Below are positions 1 through 6,521 of a stretch of DNA of 6,521 bases, one piece after another. The notes below the pieces were generated by a model. The model did not search any database. It saw only the letters and a list, made by a program, of their open reading frames with translations, and was not told the DNA's origin. The DNA is from Candidatus Heimdallarchaeota archaeon AB_125 (GTDB taxonomy: Archaea > Asgardarchaeota > Heimdallarchaeia > Heimdallarchaeales > Heimdallarchaeaceae), in assembly GCA_001940755.1 (NCBI GenBank), contig MEHH01000160.1:1-6521 (forward strand), given 5' to 3'. Every line of letters starts with the position of its first letter. The stretch's first letter is position 1. The position numbers were made by a program, and so were the translations under genes.

Positions 1-2951
1 TCCCATAACAGCTGTTGTGATTTTTCAAAAGGTTCAGGATAACCTGTAGATTTGAAGAACGAGTTTATCTCTTCTAGATAATGTTTTGAATCCATATTTG
101 GAAAGAAAAGAGTCTTAATCTGTAGCAATGAAGCAAGAGCTTTTCTTGTACTGTCGATGAATTCATCTTTTGGTAGATTTGCAGATAATTCAAGTCCTTT
201 GATGACTTCTTCAGGAAATTCTGAATTCAGTAAATCTAAAATCTGTTCTCTATCTTTCGAAATAGCTGATAGTTCCGGAATTTCTGTAAGAAAAATATCT
301 CTATCAAAATCTTGCCACTTATCAGTACTTAACTCAGTTTCTATAATTTTATCAATAAACTCGTCGTCTTTAGATGAAGTTGTTTCTTCTCCATATGTAG
401 CTTTAATTTGAATAGCATCAATAATCGATAGTGCTTTCTGAAATATCTGTTGAAGAATTTTTTGAGGTATTGCTTCAATAGATTTCTCCTCATCAAGTAG
501 TTCTTGTAGGGAAATCAGAAATTTCTGTAGTTTGTATTTTTCACCTGAATAGTCTTTTGAAAGCAATGGATCGATTTGAATGAGAAACGAGTTCAGAGTA
601 TCTAATTTATCCACCGGAAGGTCTGATGAATCTCTGGTTGATCGAACTATCTTTCTGATTACTTGGAGTTTTTTAATTAAGATTGAACCTACTTCATCCT
701 CTTGTCTCTGAATTATAGTGGGTGTTTCAATGAATTCTTCTATTCTCTCAGAAGCTTCTCTTTTCTCTACATCAGTTATTTTGACTTCTTTATTGCTAGA
801 TTCAACTAGTTTTGCGAATTTGAGCTTGTCTAAAAATTTCTTACCTCTTGGAGTAATTCTTGTCCAGAATTCATTCTTCTTCCCCTTAGAATCAACTGTT
901 TCGAAGAAGATATATCCAAACATCTCCAAAGCTGAAATTGCCTCTCTTACTTCATCTTTTGACCATTTAGGAAATAAGTTTACTATTGATTCTGTGTTAA
1001 TTCCTCTACTAGTTTTGGAAGAAAGCTTTGAGAGAACTTCTATCATTATTGGATGTAACTGTGCAAAATCTTCATAGTTCATACGAATATTTTCATTGTC
1101 TTTTTCTGATATCTCAAAAGAGTCTGAAGTTTCCCTTGTTTGTCTTTGGATTGGTTGGTTCTCATGCCTATTTATATCATCAGGAAGCATTTGCAAGAGG
1201 AGTGGTTTCTCCGTTAAATCCTCTCTTAATAACATGAACTTGTTTTTAGGAAGTCTTCTAATGAAATCAACTTGATTTATACCAAAACCATGTGTATCAG
1301 AAATTAAACGAACACATTTTGCAGATTTTAAGCTTCCAATTATTCTGTTGAAAGTTAGATCAAATATCTCAGGAGCTAAATGTGATGGATAAGGAGTTGA
1401 TAAAATTACTTTGAACCTGCTGTTTTCTAATTTCTTAATTAAATGAGCAAGGATTGATTTATCTCTACCATAAGAGAAAAATAATTCCGCATCATCTATA
1501 TAGATTATAATTTCCTCTTCATCTTTTGTTAGCTGATCATAAATTGAAAGTTGTAACAAAAATGAATATATGAACAATCGTTGGATCTTATACCCTTGCG
1601 AACTGAAATTTATTATTTTATTACTACTGAATAGCTCTTGCAATCCTTTTTGATCATTCACAATTGTGTCAGCAGATATACTTGGATCTCTGATTTCATT
1701 GATGAGTGATCTAATAGTAGATAGTTGGAAATCAGTGATTACAAGACCTCCAGGCTCTACAGTCAACATAGTGTAGAGGTCGTTTAGAGAAACATTTGTT
1801 TCATTATGTGGAAACAAAATATCATCTTGTTCTTCATGATAATCATTAACATAGAAGTCTATAAGATCACGAAGAAGTACAGCTCCATCACTTCTTACTT
1901 CACTTATCAACCTGATTAAATCTATGAAATTCCCCAGATATTGAGCTGATAGTTTTTCCGGAATAAACTCTTTCATCAAAGGTGTTAAAACATTTAGGAA
2001 GAAGTTTTCACCTAGAGTCAAACTATCAAAAGGAACATTTATTCTATCCTCAAACTCAAGATTCATTCTTGGATCAAGAATGATGAATTTCTTGTTTTGT
2101 TCTAATAATTTGCAGGTTATCACTTCTCTTGTTTTTTTATCTCCAGCAATTAGGATAGGGTAAGAAGCATTCATTGGTAATCCGATGGTAGTATCATTTT
2201 CAGTTATACCAAGTGCTGCAGAACTATCTGATTCAATACCTGTAGGAAAAGTAAACAATCCCTCAGGCCTTTTATCAACCGCTGGTCCTGGAATGAAGCT
2301 TTTTCGAAATTGGTCGTCTTTCTCTATTACAGAGTAATCTCTAGTTAGCTCACTGAATAACTTCTTTCCAGTAGTAAGGAAATTTGTTTTATCTAAGGTT
2401 CCATAAAGAACCAATTCCTCCAAAGTAGAATCTAAGAGTCTTCCAACAGTTCCAATACCTTCTAGTTTTTGTTTCAGTTCATTTCTAAGTAGATAAACAA
2501 AATCTTCAACTAAATCTTCCATTGTTTGAAAAGATGCTGAGAGGTCATATTGTTTCCAAGTCCTCAAAAGATAGAATGACAGTTTTACATCAATATTCTT
2601 GTTTTTATCCTCAAACAGTTGATCAATAAGAGTAGAATCAGCTGTTTTCTTTGTCTCATCTAATATTTGGTTTTTACGCTTAACATTGCCTGGGAGAAAA
2701 ATTCTGTGGAATGAAGTTTTTAATCTCTTAACCTGTGAAACAATAGATAAAACAGAAGAATCTCTATCGTCAAATTCTTGGTTTCGTTTCCAGCTATTTC
2801 TTTTGTTTGGTGGCTCTTCAGTTATTTCCTTATGAGGTTTAATGATAAAAGCTGCATATAGGGTAATCCTATTTTCTTTTCTAATTATGTATATAGATTT
2901 GTTTGATCCTACAAATTTCTTTTTTCTTCTTCTTGCTAATAATATTGACAT
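1..2951 (-). CDS. Large HerA/VirB4-like protein with degenerate P-loop, winged helix and long tail (3' end outside window)
   Basis: The frame is open without a stop from ATG at 2951-2949 to the window edge, giving 983 visible residues. Residues 1-12 are very basic. Residues about 13-235 resemble the N-terminal part of VirB4/HerA-type motors only loosely. The core spans about 244-590. A strand-turn-helix (264-282) sits where Walker A belongs but reads AGDKKTREV instead of GxxGxGK(S/T), and it is followed by KFIILDP (288-294), like the 'vlviDpkgey' strand. Walker B is IIIYIDDAEL (481-490), with Asp487 where HerA/FtsK motors have the catalytic Glu. LSTPYPSHLAPEIF (517-530) replaces the usual 'ATQRPSDLdPev'. 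Asn535-Arg536 keeps the 'NtRi' position. RRLPKNKFMLLRED (565-578) matches the closing strands of this family. Residues about 629-707 form a winged helix-turn-helix. Residues 710 onward are charged and helical, of unknown kind. HerA, VirB4 and TraG proteins are hexameric DNA or protein translocases; here catalysis looks lost, so a scaffold or DNA-binding role is more likely. Similarity is by motif reading, without a database search. Confidence 0.85.
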   Translation of the reverse strand, partial: MSILLARRRKKKFVGSNKSIYIIRKENRITLYAAFIIKPHKEITEEPPNKRNSWKRNQEFDDRDSSVLSIVSQVKRLKTSFHRIFLPGNVKRKNQILDETKKTADSTLIDQLFEDKNKNIDVKLSFYLLRTWKQYDLSASFQTMEDLVEDFVYLLRNELKQKLEGIGTVGRLLDSTLEELVLYGTLDKTNFLTTGKKLFSELTRDYSVIEKDDQFRKSFIPGPAVDKRPEGLFTFPTGIESDSSAALGITENDTTIGLPMNASYPILIAGDKKTREVITCKLLEQNKKFIILDPRMNLEFEDRINVPFDSLTLGENFFLNVLTPLMKEFIPEKLSAQYLGNFIDLIRLISEVRSDGAVLLRDLIDFYVNDYHEEQDDILFPHNETNVSLNDLYTMLTVEPGGLVITDFQLSTIRSLINEIRDPSISADTIVNDQKGLQELFSSNKIINFSSQGYKIQRLFIYSFLLQLSIYDQLTKDEEEIIIYIDDAELFFSYGRDKSILAHLIKKLENSRFKVILSTPYPSHLAPEIFDLTFNRIIGSLKSAKCVRLISDTHGFGINQVDFIRRLPKNKFMLLREDLTEKPLLLQMLPDDINRHENQPIQRQTRETSDSFEISEKDNENIRMNYEDFAQLHPIMIEVLSKLSSKTSRGINTESIVNLFPKWSKDEVREAISALEMFGYIFFETVDSKGKKNEFWTRITPRGKKFLDKLKFAKLVESSNKEVKITDVEKREASERIEEFIETPTIIQRQEDEVGSILIKKLQVIRKIVRSTRDSSDLPVDKLDTLNSFLIQIDPLLSKDYSGEKYKLQKFLISLQELLDEEKSIEAIPQKILQQIFQKALSIIDAIQIKATYGEETTSSKDDEFIDKIIETELSTDKWQDFDRDIFLTEIPELSAISKDREQILDLLNSEFPEEVIKGLELSANLPKDEFIDSTRKALASLLQIKTLFFPNMDSKHYLEEINSFFKSTGYPEPFEKSQQLLW

Positions 2952-2953
2952 CT

Positions 2954-3415
2954 TTACTTCCTCTCCTTCTCAATTTTTTTCAATAATCGTGATTTAACAA
3001 ATGCTTCTACGGCTGGATTAATTTTTCTAAATTCTGCTTCTAATGATTCCATTAATTCTCCATCCTCATTCTTTTCTATAATACCAATTCCTTGACTCTT
3101 ACTCCAATTAACCTGTTCTTCTCTAAATGATGAATCATCTTTAGGACAGAGTATGTAAAGAGAATGACAGAAAGGCAGATAGATCTGAGGGTGTTGTAAA
3201 TAGAGACCATTTTCAGCTTCAACAAAGATAATCTCACCTGTCTCTTTGTCTAAAGCTGCTAAATCTATTCTAACGTAATCTCTCCCCTCTAGGTAATTAT
3301 CATAGTAAATTTGATTGATAATTGGAATGGTTAATTCAGCAGTGACAAGTTTACCTTCAGATAACCATTTTCTAGCTAATGTTTCGACCAGCTCTTGTTC
3401 AATTGTTAGTACCAT
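2954..3415 (-). CDS. PD-(D/E)XK nuclease-fold protein, possibly inactive
   Basis: The protein has 153 residues, from ATG at 3415-3413 to TAA at 2956-2954. A GTG three codons earlier would add MIK, but it is buried in the ribosome binding site. The layout is that of a small restriction-endonuclease-like fold: an N-terminal helix, then the strand RIDLAAL with Asp51, then IIFVEAE with Glu66 and Glu68, then a helix with Gln77 (HPQIYLPFCHSLYILCP), then a strand GIGIIEKNEDGEL (about 109-121), and a basic C-terminal helix. In active PD-(D/E)XK enzymes the second motif reads E-x-K. Here it is E-A-E, so the catalytic lysine is missing or has moved, and the protein may bind nucleic acid or act structurally instead. 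The Gln-x2-5-Tyr-like helix after the core supports the fold. It sits between the RecA-like ATPase and the HerA-like protein, recalling HerA-nuclease pairs such as HerA-NurA, although NurA itself is a different fold. Fold assignment is by motif only. Confidence 0.8.
   Translation of the reverse strand: MVLTIEQELVETLARKWLSEGKLVTAELTIPIINQIYYDNYLEGRDYVRIDLAALDKETGEIIFVEAENGLYLQHPQIYLPFCHSLYILCPKDDSSFREEQVNWSKSQGIGIIEKNEDGELMESLEAEFRKINPAVEAFVKSRLLKKIEKERK
2960..2968 (-). promoter_or_regulatory. Ribosome binding site AAGGAGAGG
   Basis: A purine-rich AAGGAGAGG on the minus strand ends 8 nt before ATG at 2951-2949. It lies inside the last codons of the nuclease-like gene. Together with the 2-nt gap after that gene's TAA, it supports this ATG as the start of the giant HerA-like protein and suggests coupled translation. 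Confidence 0.75.
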
Positions 3416-3419
3416 TTTT

Positions 3420-3426
3420 ATCACCT
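3420..3426 (-). promoter_or_regulatory. Ribosome binding site AGGTGAT deciding the start of the nuclease-like gene
   Basis: AGGTGAT overlaps the TAG stop of the ATPase gene and ends 4 nt before ATG at 3415-3413. The possible GTG start at 3424-3422 lies within this motif, so ATG is the better start. GGTGAT is complementary to the pyrimidine-rich end of archaeal and bacterial 16S rRNA. Confidence 0.75.
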
Positions 3427-4513
3427 AATAATACACATTCAAATGAAGATTAGTTATCCCTGAATTATCCAATAACAATTCAATTTCGTCATTATGAAAT
3501 GTGAGTTTTGATTTGAAATCCTCCACTTTTGTTTTGATCGTCATATCACAAAATGATTCAATAATATCTTCAGCTGGAGCTGAATCCTTGTAGGAAAAAC
3601 CATTTATGATCAATACTTTGCAGGCTTTATCATCAGCTATAAGATAGAGTTTCTCCATGAGATTTCTTAGCTGTACACGTTTTTCCTCTTTGTGAATTTG
3701 TCCTCTTATATAATCAGTAACATGATCGATTACTATCATTCCTAACTCTTCTGGATGAATCTTAGTTAGCTTTTCAAGCTGGATCTCAAGCTCATCTAAG
3801 TTATTTATTTGGACTGGAAAGAAACATTGTTTGATATCCTTAAAATCTGACCAGCGACTATCAGTAATCATCTGTTTTACTCTTTTAAGAACAGAAGTTC
3901 CATGACTTGTAATGAAATAATATGTTTTTCTTGGAACAATTTCTATTGCTGTTTGGATACCAATTGTAGTTTTGCTTGAACCTGGAGGTCCAAATATATG
4001 TAACAGCTTTATTTCTTTCTTTATATCTATGAAATGAATATCTTCTTCTAGTGTTGGCTCATCTTGAATCACGACTTCTTTTTCTTCCTCTTCTGTAGTC
4101 AAAGCTTCTGTATATTGAAGAATACTTTGTTTTACAGTCTCTCTCTGTTCAACTGGTATTAATGGTATACTTTGAATAACAGGAATTTTTTCGTAATCCT
4201 CTTCAACACTAGCTTCTACTTCTTCTACTATAGTTTCATCTATTCTCTCTACCTTAGTCTCACTGATTATAGGCTCTGGAACAGTGTCACTTTTTACAAA
4301 TGAATTATTGTTGATTTCATTATTCTGATCTGAAGTGGGATATCTTATACTTGGGTAAGGGAGTTTATCTTTTTCTTCAATCATTTCCTGTTTTTGTTGA
4401 AGCTTATCATCAAGTTGATTAATTTTGAAGTTTTTTTCTAATTTTCCCAGAGAGGATTCTACATCTTCTAGAACTTTATCAACAATTTCACTTAAATCAA
4501 TTTCATTCTCCAA
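3425..4513 (-). CDS. RecA/RadB/KaiC-like ATPase with acidic N-terminal extension
   Basis: The protein has 362 residues, from TTG at 4513-4511 to TAG at 3427-3425; it overlaps the preceding gene by 11 nt. Residues 1-50 look like charged coiled coil. Residues about 50-165 are an acidic, probably disordered stretch rich in Glu, Val, Ile and Pro. The ATPase core begins near 168: Walker A is GPPGSSKT at 175-182 and Walker B is GMIVID at 258-263 with Asp263. A helix with RVQLRNLMEKLYLIADD (279-295) and the strand VLIINGF (300-306) sit where RadB/RadA have their RQL helix and 'ITNQV' strand. A C-terminal strand ends in DNSGI (349-353), like the 'DxGI' ending of RadB/RadA cores. In that family the core binds ATP and works with DNA or as a regulatory hexamer. 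The P-loop is intact, so ATP binding is likely. Oddities are His264 where RecA proteins usually have Ser after the Walker B Asp, and Asn-Gly-Phe in place of Asn-Gln. Orthology to RadB itself is not claimed. This is probably the energy-using subunit of the system. Confidence 0.88.
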   Translation of the reverse strand: MENEIDLSEIVDKVLEDVESSLGKLEKNFKINQLDDKLQQKQEMIEEKDKLPYPSIRYPTSDQNNEINNNSFVKSDTVPEPIISETKVERIDETIVEEVEASVEEDYEKIPVIQSIPLIPVEQRETVKQSILQYTEALTTEEEEKEVVIQDEPTLEEDIHFIDIKKEIKLLHIFGPPGSSKTTIGIQTAIEIVPRKTYYFITSHGTSVLKRVKQMITDSRWSDFKDIKQCFFPVQINNLDELEIQLEKLTKIHPEELGMIVIDHVTDYIRGQIHKEEKRVQLRNLMEKLYLIADDKACKVLIINGFSYKDSAPAEDIIESFCDMTIKTKVEDFKSKLTFHNDEIELLLDNSGITNLHLNVYY

Positions 4514-5162
4514 AAGGATCAGCCTCTAATAATTTTGCTTTTTTAGATTTTACCCATTTTTCTCCAGTGTTCTTCCTTCTATGGTGATAAAGGGGAATCA
4601 AAAGTATTACAAAGAACATGCCCTGCGCAAGAGCTTCAATATTAACGAAGTAATGTAAAACGAAGTATGTTGGAAGTGCAAAGAAAGCAAGTTTTGCAAA
4701 CCATTTGAAAATGGATTTAATGTTTGTTTTAAGTAATTCTTCAGATTCTCTGAAGTCTGGAGCTGAAGTTAGTATTATAGCAAAACCTAGTATGAAAAGA
4801 ACAATACCAATCCAATTATATTGTGAATTATCATACAGCTGATTAGCCCAGTATAGAACGAATGAACCAATATATGTTAGTATGAGTAATGGTGCAAGAA
4901 TATTTGCAGTCATTTTGCAGTCAAAATCATCAACTTCCTCGGTTTTGAATAGAGATTTCTCTAAATCGGATTCAAGGACTTTAACACCATATATCCAATA
5001 GAAAAGCCTCTTTACTGGATATCTAATCAAGTTTCCTGTAAATCTTATTAATTCGAATATTCTCCCGGGGAGAAAAGATAAAATCCATCTCAATGCGAGA
5101 GAAATTAACCAGAACTTCAGATAGAATTCTATTATTTCAAGTAAGAATATATCTTCTAACAT
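4503..5162 (-). CDS. Small multi-spanning membrane protein, about five helices
   Basis: The protein has 219 residues, from ATG at 5162-5160 (perfect GGAGG seven bases upstream) to TGA at 4505-4503. Hydrophobic segments lie at about 10-30, 88-106, 116-134, 152-172 and 178-193. Between the first and second is a roughly 55-residue region that starts basic/aromatic (GNLIRYPVKRLFYWIYGVKV) and turns acidic (residues 64-81). The C-terminus after residue 193 is strongly basic (HHRRKNTGEKWVKSKKAK), so by the positive-inside rule it is probably cytosolic. No catalytic motif, heme or metal ligand cluster, or known transporter signature is visible, and I do not recognise the family. Its position between another membrane-anchored protein and the ATPase genes suggests a membrane platform or channel subunit of the same complex. 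A comparison with CedA-type DNA-import membrane proteins is possible only by context, not by sequence. Confidence 0.88.
   Translation of the reverse strand: MLEDIFLLEIIEFYLKFWLISLALRWILSFLPGRIFELIRFTGNLIRYPVKRLFYWIYGVKVLESDLEKSLFKTEEVDDFDCKMTANILAPLLILTYIGSFVLYWANQLYDNSQYNWIGIVLFILGFAIILTSAPDFRESEELLKTNIKSIFKWFAKLAFFALPTYFVLHYFVNIEALAQGMFFVILLIPLYHHRRKNTGEKWVKSKKAKLLEADPFGE
4523..4527 (-). promoter_or_regulatory. Ribosome binding site AGAGG for a TTG start
   Basis: AGAGG lies inside the 3' end of the membrane-protein gene, 9 nt before TTG at 4513-4511. It supports the unusual TTG start of the RecA-like gene. The frame is closed by TAG at 4528-4526 just upstream, and the next in-frame ATG is about 43 codons further in, so TTG is the best-supported start. 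Confidence 0.6.
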
Positions 5163-6521
5163 TTAATTTCCTCCATCAATTAATAATTCTTTTTTACTTT
5201 TAGCAGGTGGTTGTGGAATAGTTGTGATATCTGCTGAATCATTTACATCTGGAACAACTTCAGATGCGTTATTCTGTGATATTTTGAATTTTGAATCTAA
5301 GAAAGTAGTCAATTTTTGTTTGTTCTTTTTATCAATCGAAATTGAAGTATATTCTTCTGATAATCTATCTACAAAATTCTCAATTTCTGTTGAAGATGGC
5401 AGTTCAATATCAAGAAATTCAACAATCTTGAGGAGATATGAGTAAGAAGGATAATAGAAAGGAATATTTTCTTTTTCACAGAAGAGATGAACAGTTTTCA
5501 AGAAACGTACAGTATCAACCTCATATTTGTTATCTACAGCAGTTTCTATTGCTTTCTTATAGTATCCTCTTGCAGCAGAAAGAAAACTCTCAATTGAGAA
5601 GTTCAGCTCTCCTAGCAATATGTTTCTTATCATATCTTTTTGATTCGAATTTGTAGTTTTCTTCTCTTGTTGTGTTTCAGCTGTTTGAGGTTCATCAACT
5701 ATTTCTAGTTCAATATCATTTTCTTGTTTTTCTTCTACTTCTGTTGTTTCAGTTTCAACAGAGTTTTCTTTCACTAAGACATCAATGAACTCATTATCCT
5801 GATTATTCTTATCATCAGTATTATCCTCTAAAATATTATCAGATTCAGGAATCAATTGGATTTCCTCATTATTGTGAGAAATGTGAAGTATGTTATCATA
5901 AAGTGGAAAGATTTCTTTGAGAATACTTTCATCAGGTTTTTCGAATTCAACTTTCTTCTCTCGGACAAACTCTGATAATGTGCTGAAAACTTCTTGGAAG
6001 AAGTTCTCTTCTAAAATGTGAAGTGTGATAAATAAAGAAGCTGGTTTAGAGCCCTTAGGTTGCCCTTTAAGTAGAAGTACTTCATATTTAGCAGTATCAA
6101 TAATGCTGCAATGATATTTCAAACTAAGTTTCTGTAAAGTAACGTTTGAAATTGAGTTAAAAATTGAGGATGTTGAAGATGAAATAGAATTAATTTTAAG
6201 TGCAACAACAGGTGTAAGCTGATATCGTCCTCTAACATTTCTAGATAAAACTATACCTCCTTGATAAGAGGAGCTGCCTATCAAAATTGAATTATCTGAT
6301 AGATCAAGTGAATCAACCTCAGGATATTCTTCTTCTCTGAAATCTTTCAAAACTATTCTTCTACCTATGAAATTCAACCCTTCAACAAAACCAAAAGCTC
6401 CAACTATTGCTACCAATACAATAATCCATCTTTGAGCTGGTGTTACTAGAGCTACGAAGATAATAAATAAGAGAAACCAGAAGATAACTGCACCAAAAAT
6501 CTGGAATAACCAGGGTAACTC
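5163..6521 (-). CDS. Membrane-anchored protein with acidic linker, 5' end outside window
   Basis: The frame is open from the right window edge to TAA at 5163-5165, giving 452 visible residues. The true start lies beyond 6521. A TTG at 6416-6414 could be taken as a start, but it falls inside a hydrophobic segment and the frame continues upstream with more membrane-like sequence. Visible residues about 6-27 and 32-48 are two strongly hydrophobic helices joined by a short TPAQR turn. Residues about 60-215 form an alpha/beta-looking soluble region. Its pattern (proline-valine strand, Ser-rich helix, strand around YEVLLLKG, strand-helix around SLFITLHILEENFF) loosely recalls the N-terminal ferredoxin-like domain of VirB4/TraC-type proteins; this is a guess. 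Residues about 218-297 are a Glu/Asp/Gln/Asn/Thr-rich linker. Residues about 297-413 are helical, with a disordered Pro/Lys tail. I do not recognise the family. It is the first visible gene of the run, and its stop abuts the next ATG, so the two products are probably made together. Confidence 0.85.
   Translation of the reverse strand, partial: ELPWLFQIFGAVIFWFLLFIIFVALVTPAQRWIIVLVAIVGAFGFVEGLNFIGRRIVLKDFREEEYPEVDSLDLSDNSILIGSSSYQGGIVLSRNVRGRYQLTPVVALKINSISSSTSSIFNSISNVTLQKLSLKYHCSIIDTAKYEVLLLKGQPKGSKPASLFITLHILEENFFQEVFSTLSEFVREKKVEFEKPDESILKEIFPLYDNILHISHNNEEIQLIPESDNILEDNTDDKNNQDNEFIDVLVKENSVETETTEVEEKQENDIELEIVDEPQTAETQQEKKTTNSNQKDMIRNILLGELNFSIESFLSAARGYYKKAIETAVDNKYEVDTVRFLKTVHLFCEKENIPFYYPSYSYLLKIVEFLDIELPSSTEIENFVDRLSEEYTSISIDKKNKQKLTTFLDSKFKISQNNASEVVPDVNDSADITTIPQPPAKSKKELLIDGGN
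5170..5174 (-). promoter_or_regulatory. Ribosome binding site GGAGG
   Basis: GGAGG on the minus strand ends 7 nt before the ATG at 5162-5160. It lies inside the last codons (Gly-Gly) of the upstream gene. It fixes the start of the multi-helix membrane protein and suggests translational coupling, because the upstream stop TAA directly touches this ATG. Confidence 0.8.

Noticed and set aside
157..1237. Three plus-strand open frames (157-411, 718-1077, 1028-1237)
   Set aside because: They lie wholly inside the 983-codon minus-strand gene, have Ser/Leu-rich low-complexity translations typical of antisense frames, and carry no recognisable motif.
1..2951. Pseudogene reading of the giant HerA-like gene because of its lost P-loop
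   Set aside because: The frame has no stop or frameshift over 983 codons, has a strong ribosome binding site, and keeps the fold-defining hydrophobic strands, which argues for a maintained protein.
3422..3424. GTG start for the nuclease-like gene
   Set aside because: It is inside the AGGTGAT ribosome binding site, and the ATG at 3415 has the right spacing from that site.
4503..4506. ATGA stop-start overlap as the start of the RecA-like gene
   Set aside because: The ATG at 4506-4504 is in a different frame and meets a stop after four codons. The ATPase frame needs TTG at 4513.
5224..5656. Two plus-strand open frames (5224-5445 and 5438-5656)
   Set aside because: They are antisense to the helical domain and linker of the first visible gene, with no domain and no support from gene spacing.
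1..6521. Borg-like or other extrachromosomal element with tandem repeats
   Set aside because: Low GC and one-strand coding fit, but I see no tandem direct repeats in genes or junctions, so nothing specific supports it.

Overview
The window is about two-thirds A+T by eye. All of its coding content lies on the minus strand, as one tightly packed run of five genes that is cut at both window edges. No stretch lacks a gene: junctions are 0 nt, an 11-nt overlap, 9 nt and 2 nt. I found no promoter, terminator, RNA gene, CRISPR, repeat array or insertion sequence. The start codons are preceded by Shine-Dalgarno-like sequences (GGAGG, AGAGG, AGGTGAT, AAGGAGAGG). Arginine is mostly AGA. Two proteins resemble families typical of archaea (HerA/VirB4-like and RadB/KaiC-like ATPases). 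I infer an A+T-rich uncultivated archaeon, possibly Asgard-like, or an archaeal mobile element. That placement is weakly supported, and an unusual bacterium is not excluded.

In transcription order (right to left): (1) 6521-5163, a protein cut at its 5' end, with two N-terminal membrane helices, a cytosolic alpha/beta region, a long acidic linker and a helical C-terminal domain. (2) 5162-4503, a small protein with about five membrane helices. (3) 4513-3425, a RecA/RadB/KaiC-type ATPase with an intact P-loop behind a roughly 165-residue acidic disordered N-terminal extension. (4) 3415-2954, a small protein resembling a PD-(D/E)XK nuclease whose usual catalytic lysine appears to be glutamate. 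(5) 2951 to beyond position 1, a protein of more than 983 residues. Its central part looks like a HerA/VirB4/TraG-type motor, but the P-loop and other catalytic residues are eroded. A winged-helix domain and a long helical tail follow, and the stop codon is outside the window.

Taken together, this looks like a translationally coupled, membrane-anchored multiprotein system built around two P-loop-fold proteins, one apparently active (RecA-like) and one apparently a pseudo-ATPase (HerA-like), plus a nuclease-fold protein that may also be inactive. DNA transport or uptake (compare the archaeal Ced system or VirB4-based conjugation), a defence system, or a membrane-tethered DNA-organising complex would all fit. 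The sequence alone does not decide between them. None of the five genes could be given a reliable gene symbol.
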